Source: Alistipes sp. (lineage in GTDB: Bacteria > Bacteroidota > Bacteroidia > Bacteroidales > Rikenellaceae). From it: a DNA stretch of 63,536 nucleotides. The stretch covers positions 1 to 63,536 of the forward strand of contig JAGAPT010000013.1 in NCBI GenBank assembly GCA_017623115.1, written 5' to 3'. Positions 9,061 through 17,419 of this stretch are shown here, in pieces. Both the position numbers and the translations under genes were made by a program. The notes under the pieces are model-generated. The model had not been told where the DNA came from. It did not search any database and worked only from the letters and a program-made list of their open reading frames with translations. The stretch's first letter is position 1. Every line of letters starts with the position of its first letter.

Positions 9061-10032
9061 TTATTTCTGTCTTCCCATCAGGCTCTCGGCATAGGCACGG
9101 AGCGAAGCGATACGCTCGGCAGGGGCATCGACTGCATCGAGTTGTGCCAGCGCACGCTCAAAGCGCAGGCCGATTTGCTGTTCGGTCAGGTGAGGAACAT
9201 CGAGCATGTCGTAGACCGCCTTGACACGCGCCACCTTCTCGGCATCGGTCAGCGTTGCATCGAGGTGCGTCGAGCGCAGCACTTCACGTTGTGCCTCATC
9301 GGCTCGGCTCATGGCCGTCACCATCAGGTAGGTCTTCTTACCCTCGAGGATATCCCCGCCAATCGCCTTTCCGAGTCGTTCGTCGCCATAGCTGTCGAGC
9401 AGGTCATCCTGCAACTGAAAAGCAAGCCCCAACTCGATGGCAAAGCGACGCAGCGCACGGCAATCCTCCTCCGAAGCTCCACCCAGCAGGGCTCCCATCA
9501 CCACAGCACCGGCCAGCAGCACCGAGGTCTTGAGCTCGATCATGTGCATATACTCGACCACCGAGACCTTCTGACGGTTCTCGAAATCCATGTCATATTG
9601 CTGTCCTTCGCACACCTCCAGCGCAGTCTGATTGAAGACCGACAGCACCTGCGGCAGGCGCGGGCTCTGCACGCGGCACAACAATTGATAGGCGACAATC
9701 ATCATCGCATCGCCCGACAAGATAGCTACATTCTCGCCCCACTTGGCATAGACCGACGGCTTGCCACGACGCAACAGGGCGTGGTCCATGATGTCGTCGT
9801 GCAGCAACGTGAAGTTGTGGAACATCTCCACAGCCGCGGCAGCCGGCAACGCCTGCTGTGTCTCCTCCGAGAAGAGGGCATGCGACAACAACAGCAACAC
9901 GGGGCGCAGGCGTTTTCCGCCTCCGGCCAGCGAGTAACTGATGGGGGTATAGAGCAACTCCGGCTCGGCAGGAAAGTCGGTTTGCGCCAGATAGTTCTCT
10001 ATCAAATCGAGGTAGTTATCTTGTGTCAGCAT
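9061..10032 (-). CDS. Short-chain polyprenyl diphosphate synthase
   Basis: This trans-prenyltransferase condenses isopentenyl diphosphate with allylic diphosphates. The 323-residue protein has both Asp-rich motifs: LLHDDIMDHALLRRGKPS (first DDxxD) and LQDDLLDSYGD (second). The aromatic Phe five residues before the first motif (FTLLHDD) is typical of enzymes that stop at short products (C15-C20), so farnesyl or geranylgeranyl diphosphate is likely. That is an inference; octaprenyl synthase is possible. I chose the ATG at 10032 over the TTG at 10038. It heads a likely operon with U32 and M24 genes, separated from them by repeat copy A. Confidence 0.9.
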   Translation of the reverse strand: MLTQDNYLDLIENYLAQTDFPAEPELLYTPISYSLAGGGKRLRPVLLLLSHALFSEETQQALPAAAAVEMFHNFTLLHDDIMDHALLRRGKPSVYAKWGENVAILSGDAMMIVAYQLLCRVQSPRLPQVLSVFNQTALEVCEGQQYDMDFENRQKVSVVEYMHMIELKTSVLLAGAVVMGALLGGASEEDCRALRRFAIELGLAFQLQDDLLDSYGDERLGKAIGGDILEGKKTYLMVTAMSRADEAQREVLRSTHLDATLTDAEKVARVKAVYDMLDVPHLTEQQIGLRFERALAQLDAVDAPAERIASLRAYAESLMGRQK

Positions 10033-10083
10033 ATCCAAAAAGCGTGATTAGATGGATTTTCTGTCCCAAAAATACAAAAAAAC

Positions 10084-10114
10084 TTTGTGACCACCGAATT
10101 TTGGCGTAACTTTG
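10084..10114 (+). promoter_or_regulatory. Promoter of the ACP-like membrane protein gene
   Basis: TTTG at 10084-10087, a 19-nt spacer and TAACTTTG at 10107-10114 match the Bacteroidetes sigma-ABfr consensus exactly in sequence and spacing. The predicted start point near 10121 leaves a leader of about 140 nt before the ATG at 10264. Confidence 0.8.
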
Positions 10115-10138
10115 AGCACCATAAAGTAACTTAATGCG

Positions 10139-10170
10139 ATTCGGCAGAGGAGGCTCATGCCCCGCCGAAT
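10139..10170 (+). other. Leader hairpin upstream of the ACP-like gene
   Basis: ATTCGGC (10139-10145) pairs perfectly with GCCGAAT (10164-10170), and inside the loop GGC-TCAT-GCC can form a second stem. It lies about 20 nt after the predicted transcription start and is followed by TTGTTTTA. It could be an attenuator, a weak terminator or a processing or protein-binding site; I do not recognise it as a known riboswitch. Confidence 0.45.
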
Positions 10171-10263
10171 TGTTTTAATGATTTGAGTGTTAACAAATTG
10201 GCATCCCAAGGCAAGGATATTGCCGAGCGGTGGGCATGTCGCATAAGCCAACACAACATAGGT

Positions 10264-11160
10264 ATGTTAAAGAGTCAATCACGTGTTTTAATCGCAGGTT
10301 TCGTTGCCATTGTGTTGGTAACCATCCTCTTCAAGGGCTTTTTGGGGTTACCCTATCTGCGTCTGCCCTTCGTAGGTGCCGTGGCCATCTTCTATGTGGG
10401 ATTCCTTCTCTACACGAGCGATTATCTTTCAGAAAGCGAAGCTACACGGTTGAACCGAAAGGACCCGGGCACCGTCCGCCGCTACAAGAAGGACTCCACC
10501 TACCTCTGCGCAGCGTGGCTCTCCATCCTGATTCTGCTCATTCCGACAACCGCCCTGCTTGTCACGATGTTGCTCCGTCAGCGCGAGTTGTACGAGGTAC
10601 CCGTGCTGATTCAGATTGCCATCACCTTCGGCGGATATATCTTTCTGCACCTCATCTCGTGGGCATTCGAAATCGGCCCTACCTACAGCATCGGCTATTC
10701 GGAGACCGAGCGCCGCGTCAACAGCATCAAGCGCCAACGTGAGGAGCAGCGTCACCTACGCGAGAAACGAATCCGCGAAGAGGCCGAATTTGTTGTCAAG
10801 CAGGCCGTTCTGGAGGTGCTCGGCGTTGCGGAGGCCGAGGTTACACCGAGTGCCGATATGGTCAACAATTTAGGATGCGATTGCTATGATTCTCAAGAGA
10901 TTCTCACTTTTTACGACACCTATTTAAGCAATACCTACCATATACAGAACCCCATCGAGCCACCCTACGGCACGGTTCAAGGGGAGCGTATGCGTCGCTA
11001 CGATACGATTCGCATGCGTTACTACTCCGCCCAAGAACGCGGAACGAATATACCGGATGCCAAAAATTGTTTCCATGAACAATTCTTGCAAATCTACCCG
11101 ACCATAGCTGATCAGTGCGAGTTCCTGAGCGGGCTCATTCACTATTATCGCAAAGACTAA
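10264..11160 (+). CDS. Membrane protein with degenerate acyl-carrier-like domain
   Basis: I do not recognise this 298-residue protein as a named family. Four hydrophobic stretches (about 8-26, 34-50, 81-103, 112-134) are followed by a charged helix (145-175, rich in Arg and Glu) and a soluble C-terminus. Residues 176-228 resemble an acyl carrier protein: VKQAVLEVLGV, then EVTPSADMVNNLG, then CDCYDSQEIL, which aligns with the ACP pattern ending in LGADSLDTVEL. The Ser that carries phosphopantetheine is Cys207 (D-C-Y-D in place of D-S-L-D), so normal loading is not expected. The ATG at 10264 is preferred; an in-frame TTG at 10183 would add 27 residues. It has its own promoter and a structured leader, and 29 nt separate it from the ROK kinase gene. 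Confidence 0.75.
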   Translation: MLKSQSRVLIAGFVAIVLVTILFKGFLGLPYLRLPFVGAVAIFYVGFLLYTSDYLSESEATRLNRKDPGTVRRYKKDSTYLCAAWLSILILLIPTTALLVTMLLRQRELYEVPVLIQIAITFGGYIFLHLISWAFEIGPTYSIGYSETERRVNSIKRQREEQRHLREKRIREEAEFVVKQAVLEVLGVAEAEVTPSADMVNNLGCDCYDSQEILTFYDTYLSNTYHIQNPIEPPYGTVQGERMRRYDTIRMRYYSAQERGTNIPDAKNCFHEQFLQIYPTIADQCEFLSGLIHYYRKD

Positions 11161-11189
11161 AGAACATCATCACAACAGCATACAGCATC

Positions 11190-12188
11190 ATGAAAAAACT
11201 CGCTATAGGCATCGATATTGGCGGTATCAACACCGCCTTTGGTATGGTCGACGAACAGGGCGACCTCTATGCCGAATCGGTCATCTCGACCCGCAAATAC
11301 CCCCATGTAGAGGATTATCCGGTCTACGTTGAGGACCTCTGTCGTGCCCTGCGCACCATGGCTCACAGCCTCTCGTTTGAGTACGAGTTGGTCGGCATCG
11401 GCATCGGAGCCCCCAATGCCAACTACCACCGTGGCACCATCGAAACACCGGCCAACCTCTGGAAATTCCGCGACGAGGAGCATAGCCGCGACGAGGCGCG
11501 TCGCATCTTCCCGCTGGCCGAGGATATATCCCGTTGCTTCGGGGGCGTAAAGACACTCATCACCAACGATGCAAATGCCGCCACCATCGGCGAGATGGTC
11601 TATGGCAACGCCAAGGGGATGCGCGACTTCATCATGATTACACTCGGCACAGGCCTCGGCTCGGGATTTGTCGCCAATGGCGAGATGATTTACGGCCACG
11701 ACGGCTTTGCCGGTGAGTTTGGCCATGTGATTGTCGAGCGCAACGGCCGTGAGTGCGGCTGCGGTCGCAAAGGGTGCCTCGAGGCTTACGTATCGGCTAC
11801 GGGCATCAAGCGCACGGCTTTTGAACTGATGTCCACGATGAGTGCACCGAGCAAACTGCGCGAGATTCCCTTTGCCGACTTCGACTCGTCGATGATCTCG
11901 GCCGCAGCAGCCGAGGGCGACCCCATTGCCCGGGAGTGCTTCCGTCGTACGGGTGAGATGCTCGGACGGGCATTGGCCGATGCCGTAACGGTAACCTCGC
12001 CCGAGGCGATCTTCCTCTTCGGCGGATTGGCCAAGGCCGGTGAGTTGATTTTCGAGCCGACGAAGCGATACATGGAGGAGAACATGATGTTCACCTATAA
12101 AAATAAGGTAAAGGTGTTGCCCAGCGGTATTCAGGGTAAAAATGCCGCTATCCTCGGTGCTTCGGCATTGATTTGGCAGGCTCGATAA
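11190..12188 (+). CDS. ROK family sugar kinase (glucokinase-like)
   Basis: A 332-residue cytoplasmic ROK-fold kinase that phosphorylates a hexose such as glucose or N-acetylglucosamine with ATP. It shows the ATP-binding start IGIDIGGINTAFG, the catalytic region ITNDANAATIGE, TLGTGLGSG, and the zinc motif CGCGRKGCLE preceded by GFAGEFGH. The start at 11190 (ATGAAAAAACTCG) is chosen because the frame upstream has no homology. Specificity cannot be read from the motifs. uppP follows by 22 nt. Confidence 0.92.
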   Translation: MKKLAIGIDIGGINTAFGMVDEQGDLYAESVISTRKYPHVEDYPVYVEDLCRALRTMAHSLSFEYELVGIGIGAPNANYHRGTIETPANLWKFRDEEHSRDEARRIFPLAEDISRCFGGVKTLITNDANAATIGEMVYGNAKGMRDFIMITLGTGLGSGFVANGEMIYGHDGFAGEFGHVIVERNGRECGCGRKGCLEAYVSATGIKRTAFELMSTMSAPSKLREIPFADFDSSMISAAAAEGDPIARECFRRTGEMLGRALADAVTVTSPEAIFLFGGLAKAGELIFEPTKRYMEENMMFTYKNKVKVLPSGIQGKNAAILGASALIWQAR

Positions 12189-12210
12189 AGAAGATTATTC
12201 ACAACGATAA

Positions 12211-12993
12211 ATGGATACATTACAAGCCATCTTACTCGGTATCGTCCAGGGCGTTACCGAGTTTTTGCCTGTTTCGAGCAGCGGTCATCTGCAATTGGCC
12301 AAAGAGTTGCTGGGCGTAGAGTTGGAGAACAACATCACCTTCGACGTTACGCTCCATGCCGCCACCGTGCTGAGCACCATCGTCGTGCTGTGGCGTGAGT
12401 TGTGGCGGCTCTTCCTCGGGCTCTTCTCGCGCACGTACAACGCTGAACAGGCCTACGTCGTCAAAATCATCCTCTCGATGATACCGGCCGGCATCATCGG
12501 CATCTGCTTTGGGGAGCAAATCGAAGCCCTCTTCTCGTCGCTCGCCTTTGTCGGAGCCATGCTCCTGCTGACGGCCGCACTGCTCGCCTTTGCCTACTAC
12601 GCCAAGCCTCGCCAGAAGACCACCCTCTCGTATCGGGATGCCTTCCTCATCGGCGTGGCACAAGCAGCCGCCACGATGCCCGGACTCTCCCGCTCGGGCT
12701 CGACAATTGCCACCGGTCTGATTCTCGGCAATGACAAAGCCTCCGTGGCCAACTTCTCGTTCCTGATGGTCATCCCCGTCATCTTGGGCAAGATGTTGCT
12801 TGACATCGCCTCGGGCGAAATGGCCACACTCGATGTGCCAACCGCAGCCCTGGCCGGCGGATTCCTCGCCGCCTTCATCACCGGCACGCTGGCCTGCAAA
12901 TTTATGATTGAAATCGTCAAACGGGGGCGGCTCATCTGGTTTGCCGTCTACTGTCTGATCGTGGGAGCCATCGCCCTGATCCATGCACTCTAA
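12211..12993 (+). CDS. uppP: Undecaprenyl-diphosphatase
   Basis: This integral membrane enzyme dephosphorylates undecaprenyl diphosphate to recycle the lipid carrier of peptidoglycan and other surface glycans (BacA/UppP family). The 260 residues are almost all transmembrane segments, and the two family motifs are present: GVTEFLPVSSSGHLQL near the N-terminus and MPGLSRSGSTIATGLILG in the middle, which hold the catalytic Glu, Ser and Arg. Its end overlaps the listed truB start by 11 bp, so the two are translationally linked. Confidence 0.97.
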   Translation: MDTLQAILLGIVQGVTEFLPVSSSGHLQLAKELLGVELENNITFDVTLHAATVLSTIVVLWRELWRLFLGLFSRTYNAEQAYVVKIILSMIPAGIIGICFGEQIEALFSSLAFVGAMLLLTAALLAFAYYAKPRQKTTLSYRDAFLIGVAQAAATMPGLSRSGSTIATGLILGNDKASVANFSFLMVIPVILGKMLLDIASGEMATLDVPTAALAGGFLAAFITGTLACKFMIEIVKRGRLIWFAVYCLIVGAIALIHAL

Positions 12994-13720
12994 CTCCATG
13001 CCCATGCTGAGCAACAAAGAACTTCGGGGAATCAATTTCGAAGAGGGCTACATAGCCGTCATCGACAAGCCCCTTCACTGGACATCGGCCGACGTGGTGC
13101 GCAAAATAAAATATGCCCTGCGCCACATCGGCTATCGCAAAATCAAGGTGGGTCATGCCGGCACACTCGACCCATTGGCCACGGGCGTATTGCTCGTCTG
13201 CATCGGCCGTGCCACGAAACTCGTCGACTCGCTGCAGGCCGAGGAGAAGGAGTACATCGCCGACATACGTTTCGGCAGCACTACACCGAGTTTCGATTGC
13301 GAGCACACCATCGACCACACCTACCCCTGGCGACACATCACCCGCCCGATGCTCGACGAGGCACTCACATCGCTCACCGGCGAGCGTGAGCAATTGCCTC
13401 CGCTCTACTCGGCCAAGAAGGTCGAGGGGTTGCGTGCCTACGACATTGCACGCGCCGGCGAGACGGTCGAGTTGAAAAAGGCACACATCAACATCTACGA
13501 GATGGAGGTAGAGTCGCTGACACTGCCCGACCTGCGTCTGCGTGTACGTTGCAGCCGAGGCACTTACATCCGTTCACTGGCCGGTGAGATTGGCGAGGCT
13601 CTTCACAGCGGAGCCCATCTTACAGCCCTTCGCCGCACCCGCAGTGGCGGTTTTACGGCCGAGGGAGCCTGGCAATTGCACGATTTTTTGGAAAAACTGC
13701 TGCAAAGTGAAACAAAATAG
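12983..13720 (+). CDS. truB: tRNA pseudouridine(55) synthase
   Basis: Makes the universal pseudouridine 55 in the T-loop of tRNAs. The 245-residue protein carries the catalytic Asp in HAGTLDPLATGVLLV and other TruB signatures (KPLHWTSADVVRKIK, YSAKKVEGLRAYDIAR, RCSRGTYIRSLA). It is shorter than the E. coli enzyme and lacks an extended C-terminal PUA domain, as is common in Bacteroidetes. The listed ATG overlaps uppP; ATGs at 12998 and 13004 are also possible starts and avoid the overlap. Confidence 0.95.
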   Translation: MHSNSMPMLSNKELRGINFEEGYIAVIDKPLHWTSADVVRKIKYALRHIGYRKIKVGHAGTLDPLATGVLLVCIGRATKLVDSLQAEEKEYIADIRFGSTTPSFDCEHTIDHTYPWRHITRPMLDEALTSLTGEREQLPPLYSAKKVEGLRAYDIARAGETVELKKAHINIYEMEVESLTLPDLRLRVRCSRGTYIRSLAGEIGEALHSGAHLTALRRTRSGGFTAEGAWQLHDFLEKLLQSETK

Positions 13721-13773
13721 TCTTTTTTGCGTATTAATATAGATTGTTGTTACCTCAAAACCAACGGTTAACT

Positions 13774-14820
13774 ATGAAATTATCGCAATACGGATACGAA
13801 TTTTCGCCCGAAATGGCGCAATATCCGACCATCAACCGCGACGATTCGCGCCTGATGGTCATCGACCGCAAGACGGGTGAAATCGAGCACCGTCAATTCA
13901 AAGACATCCTCGATTACTTCGACGAGCAGGACCTCTTCGTCTTCAACGACACCAAAGTTTTTCCCGCCCGCCTCTACGGCAATAAGGAGAAGACCGGTGC
14001 CGAAATCGAAATCTTCCTGCTGCGTGAGCTAAACCGCGAGTTGCGGTTGTGGGATGTGCTGGTAGACCCGGCACGTAAAATTCGTATCGGCAACAAACTC
14101 TACTTCGGTGACGACGACCTGCTCGTGGCCGAGGTCATCGACAACACCACCTCGCGTGGTCGCACGCTGCGTTTCCTCTTCGATGGCTCGTATGAGGAGT
14201 TTAAGAAGGCACTCTTCGCCTTGGGCGAAACGCCCCTGCCGCGCTGGGTACGCGAGAAGGTCGAGCCCGAAGATGCTGAGCGTTACCAGACCATCTTTGC
14301 CGCCAACGAGGGTGCCGTAGCGGCTCCGACGGCCGGCATGCACTTCTCGAAACACTTGCTCAAGCGCATGGAGATTAAGGGTGTGGAGAGCGCATTCCTC
14401 ACGTTGCACGTCGGGTTGGGCAACTTCCGCACGGTCGACGTGGAAGACCTCTCGAAGCACAAGATGGACTCCGAGCAATACATCGTATCGGAGGAGGCGG
14501 CAGCGGCCGTAAACAATGCCAAGCGCAACCATCGTCGCATCGTATCGGTGGGCACGACGGTCATGCGCACGCTCGAAACCGTGGTTTCGACCGGCGGTAT
14601 GATTAAGGCAGATACGGGATGGACCAATAAATTCATCTTCGCCCCCTATGACTTTACGGTGGCCGATGCCATGGTCTCGAACTTCCACCTCCCCTACTCG
14701 ACCCAACTCATGATGGTGGCTGCCTTTGGCGGATACGACCTCGTGATGCAGGCCTACAAGGAGGCGCACGAAGCCGGCTATCGTTTCGGCACCTATGGCG
14801 ATGCCATGCTGATTCGCTAA
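13774..14820 (+). CDS. queA: S-adenosylmethionine:tRNA ribosyltransferase-isomerase
   Basis: Transfers and isomerises the ribosyl part of S-adenosylmethionine onto 7-aminomethyl-7-deazaguanine at tRNA position 34, the penultimate step of queuosine synthesis. At 348 residues it is of normal length. Recognisable stretches include [43 protein letters not shown] and [12 protein letters not shown]. The ATG at 13774 is preferred to the in-frame TTG at 13744. It lies 53 nt downstream of truB and may be in the same transcript. Confidence 0.96.
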   Translation: MKLSQYGYEFSPEMAQYPTINRDDSRLMVIDRKTGEIEHRQFKDILDYFDEQDLFVFNDTKVFPARLYGNKEKTGAEIEIFLLRELNRELRLWDVLVDPARKIRIGNKLYFGDDDLLVAEVIDNTTSRGRTLRFLFDGSYEEFKKALFALGETPLPRWVREKVEPEDAERYQTIFAANEGAVAAPTAGMHFSKHLLKRMEIKGVESAFLTLHVGLGNFRTVDVEDLSKHKMDSEQYIVSEEAAAAVNNAKRNHRRIVSVGTTVMRTLETVVSTGGMIKADTGWTNKFIFAPYDFTVADAMVSNFHLPYSTQLMMVAAFGGYDLVMQAYKEAHEAGYRFGTYGDAMLIR

Positions 14821-14848
14821 CGGGAACAAAAAATTCGATTTTTTTCAC

Positions 14849-14856
14849 TATCTTTG
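14849..14856 (+). promoter_or_regulatory. Probable -7 box before the GT5-like gene
   Basis: TATCTTTG followed by CA is a perfect -7 element, 22 nt before the ATG at 14878. No TTTG is found at the expected -33 position, so strength is uncertain. Confidence 0.5.
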
Positions 14857-14877
14857 CACTTGTAAATACAGCAAACC

Positions 14878-15687
14878 ATGGCAAACAAGATTCTGTATAT
14901 CTGCCAAGAGATTACCCCCTATCTCCCCGAGACGGAGGGCTCGACGCTGTGCCGCCAATTGACGCAGGCCATGCAGGAACGAGGCAACGAGATTCGCTCG
15001 TTTATGCCCCGCTACGGGTGTATCAACGAACGCCGCCACCAACTTCATGAGGTGATTCGACTCTCGGGCATGAACCTCATCATCGACGACAACGACCACC
15101 AACTCATCATCAAGGTGGCTTCGATTCCCTCAGCGCGCGTGCAGATCTACTTCATCGATAACGACGACTACTTCGCTCGCAAAGCGGTGCTGACCGACCC
15201 CGAAACGGGCGAGGGATTCGCCGACAACGACGAGCGTGCCATCTTCTTCGCACGTGGCGTACTCGAAACGGTCAAGAAGTTGCGTTGGGTGCCCACCGTC
15301 GTGCACTGCCACGGCTGGTTCTCGGCCGTAGCCCCCGTCTATCTGAAGCGCGTCTTCGCCGATGACCCGATCTTCCGCGACGTGAAGGTGGTTGTTTCGC
15401 TCTATGGCGATACGCTCCCCGGAAAATTGGATTCCTCCATGGCTCAAAAAATCGCCGGCGAGGGTGTCTCGGATGAAAATTTGGCTCTTTTGAACGACCC
15501 TTCATACGAAAACCTCTGTCGTTTCGTTCTTGAGTATGTCGACGGTGTCGTGGTGGCCTCGAACGAGGTGCCGGCCAACATACTCGAGATGGCCCGCAAG
15601 AGCGGCAAGCCGATGCTGGAGTATCAGGCTCCCGAGGCAGCAGACTTTTTCGATAATTACAACCGATTCTATGAGCAAATTCAATAA
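14878..15687 (+). CDS. Single-domain glycogen/starch synthase-like (GT5 N-terminal) protein
   Basis: A 269-residue protein resembling only the N-terminal Rossmann half of GT5 glycogen synthase (ICQEITPYLP, then VPTVVHCHGWFSAVAPVYLK and GVVVASNEV). The KTGGL motif that binds ADP-glucose in real synthases is replaced by PETEGST, and the C-terminal nucleotide-sugar domain (about 200 residues) is absent, so catalysis is doubtful. Such short GT5 proteins next to a DUF4270 lipoprotein are a recurring Bacteroidetes arrangement; its role is unknown to me. It has its own -7 box, and the DUF4270 gene begins at its stop codon. Confidence 0.8.
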   Translation: MANKILYICQEITPYLPETEGSTLCRQLTQAMQERGNEIRSFMPRYGCINERRHQLHEVIRLSGMNLIIDDNDHQLIIKVASIPSARVQIYFIDNDDYFARKAVLTDPETGEGFADNDERAIFFARGVLETVKKLRWVPTVVHCHGWFSAVAPVYLKRVFADDPIFRDVKVVVSLYGDTLPGKLDSSMAQKIAGEGVSDENLALLNDPSYENLCRFVLEYVDGVVVASNEVPANILEMARKSGKPMLEYQAPEAADFFDNYNRFYEQIQ

Positions 15688-15688
15688 C

Positions 15689-17308
15689 ATGCAACGTGCA
15701 GTACGGCTCATTGCGGCAGCCGTTGTCCTCCTATTGGCGTCGGCCTGCGATGTCGAAGTGGATGACACGTTGGGTGCAAACCTCGTACCCGAGAACCAGC
15801 AGATGAAGGCCGGTTACACGACCTTAAAACCCTCGGTCGATGCACTCAACCCCCGCAAATATGTCGAAACACGTCTCTACCAGACCGACTCCATCGTCAG
15901 CTCGAATATCTCGAATGGCTACATGGGTTCGATGTTTGATGCCAAGTTGGGACGGCGCACTGCAGCCTTCCTCACGCAATACACCAATTTCTATACGGTC
16001 GACTCGGGTTATTTCGGCTATCTGCCCTTCTTCGACTCGGCACAGCTGACCCTCTCGATCAATACCTATGGCGGTGATACGACCAAGGTGCAACAATTCG
16101 GTATTTTTGAGGTGACGAGCAACGACTACCTCGAGATGAGCGATGACTCGAATAACGATGGTACGCTCGACACGACCTTCTACCTGCGCTTCGACCCCGA
16201 AGAGGCCGGTTGCGTAGCACAGAATCCCATCTTTACCTTTGAGTTGGGTGGCGACAAAGGCCCGGCAACTACCGCCGTAACCCTGACCCCCACCGAAGAG
16301 GGAAAAGCGTTCATCGACCGCCTGTTCTTGAAAGCGGGCACCTACAAGGGGGATTATTCGATCTACTCGCGCGACAGTGTCAAGCAGTGGCTCGAAGAGT
16401 TCAAGGGTCTCTACATCAAGCCCATAAGCGACCCCGAGGGGGAGGGCTCGATTTATGTAACCACGCTCGAGGAGTCGACCCTCTCGATTTATGGTCGTAA
16501 CCGTCGCAAGGAGGATCCGACACTGATTCAGGATACCATCGGCATGGTCTACTACTTCTACGACTCCTACTACTCGACCAATTCGAATGTCTCGATTAAT
16601 ACCATTCATCACGACTACTCGCAGGGGTCGATGAAGCTGGATGTATCGCAGTACAACGAGGCATCGACACAACGCCCCGAGCGTTCGGAGCTCATCGTAG
16701 AGGGGATGGGTGGTCTGCTCTCCGAGATTGCCTTCACGCAGGAGTTCTTCGATGCACTGCAAGCAATTCTCGACGAGGAAAACACCGCCTCGGGTAAGAA
16801 CTTCTCGACGTTGGCCTTCTCGCAGGCGATGATGTACTTCTACCTCCCGTCGAGCATCTACGACTACCTCTCGATAGGGCCTGCCATGGGGGACAAATAC
16901 ACCTCGCTCATCGAGGAGATGGAGTCGGCACAGAGCCGTCTCGGTCTCTACACCGACTACAAGAAGCTGACCGGTATCTCGGATTACGCCTACGCCTACG
17001 AGCAGAGTTACAGCACGACGCTCGACTACGGCGGATACATCAACCGCAGCCACGGCCGCTATACGATGAACATCACGGGCTACATGCAGCAGTTGTGGAA
17101 CAGCTACAAGGAGGAGTGTCGAGTAGCCGTGAAAGAGGGTCGGGCTGTCAATCTCGACAATGTCAAGAAACGTGTCATCTACCTCGGTCCCGAGGCCTAC
17201 AGCATCTACTCCTTCGCAACGAGTTATCTGCAAGGAGCAGACAACGATACAGAGGCACCTCTCGAAGCTCCGATATGGTTTGAGTTTACCTACAACATGG
17301 TACTCTAA
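15689..17308 (+). CDS. DUF4270 domain lipoprotein
   Basis: A 539-residue exported protein of unknown function found across Bacteroidetes. With the ATG at 15689 the N-terminus is a clean lipoprotein signal ending LLLASAC (Cys20), followed by the family opening DDTLGANLVP. The rest looks like beta-rich extracellular sequence with abundant Tyr, Ser and Asp. An alternative ATG at 15671 would add six residues and overlap the GT5-like gene by 17 bp. With the chosen start, one base separates the two genes, which implies a shared envelope-linked job. Confidence 0.88.
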   Translation: MQRAVRLIAAAVVLLLASACDVEVDDTLGANLVPENQQMKAGYTTLKPSVDALNPRKYVETRLYQTDSIVSSNISNGYMGSMFDAKLGRRTAAFLTQYTNFYTVDSGYFGYLPFFDSAQLTLSINTYGGDTTKVQQFGIFEVTSNDYLEMSDDSNNDGTLDTTFYLRFDPEEAGCVAQNPIFTFELGGDKGPATTAVTLTPTEEGKAFIDRLFLKAGTYKGDYSIYSRDSVKQWLEEFKGLYIKPISDPEGEGSIYVTTLEESTLSIYGRNRRKEDPTLIQDTIGMVYYFYDSYYSTNSNVSINTIHHDYSQGSMKLDVSQYNEASTQRPERSELIVEGMGGLLSEIAFTQEFFDALQAILDEENTASGKNFSTLAFSQAMMYFYLPSSIYDYLSIGPAMGDKYTSLIEEMESAQSRLGLYTDYKKLTGISDYAYAYEQSYSTTLDYGGYINRSHGRYTMNITGYMQQLWNSYKEECRVAVKEGRAVNLDNVKKRVIYLGPEAYSIYSFATSYLQGADNDTEAPLEAPIWFEFTYNMVL

Positions 17309-17333
17309 CCTACTGAAAAACAAGCCACAGGCG

Positions 17334-17358
17334 AAACCTATGTCAAGCACATAGGTTT
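17334..17358 (+). terminator. Terminator-like hairpin after the DUF4270 gene
   Basis: AAACCTATGT (17334-17343) pairs perfectly with ACATAGGTTT (17349-17358) around a 5-nt loop, and is followed by a modest T-rich tail (TCGTGTTTAATA). It lies between the DUF4270 stop and topA. Confidence 0.6.
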
Positions 17359-17419
17359 TCGTGTTTAATAACCGGCCGCCACAACGAACGGCCACAAGCG
17401 AAGATTTAGAAGAAGCATT

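Noticed and set aside
8962-10047. 361-residue plus-strand frame opposite the prenyl synthase that shares its start (TLLRLGI-RKSGLC) with another frame at 29614
   Set aside because: The shared start is just the repeat core read on the other strand; the rest is antisense to ordinary genes.
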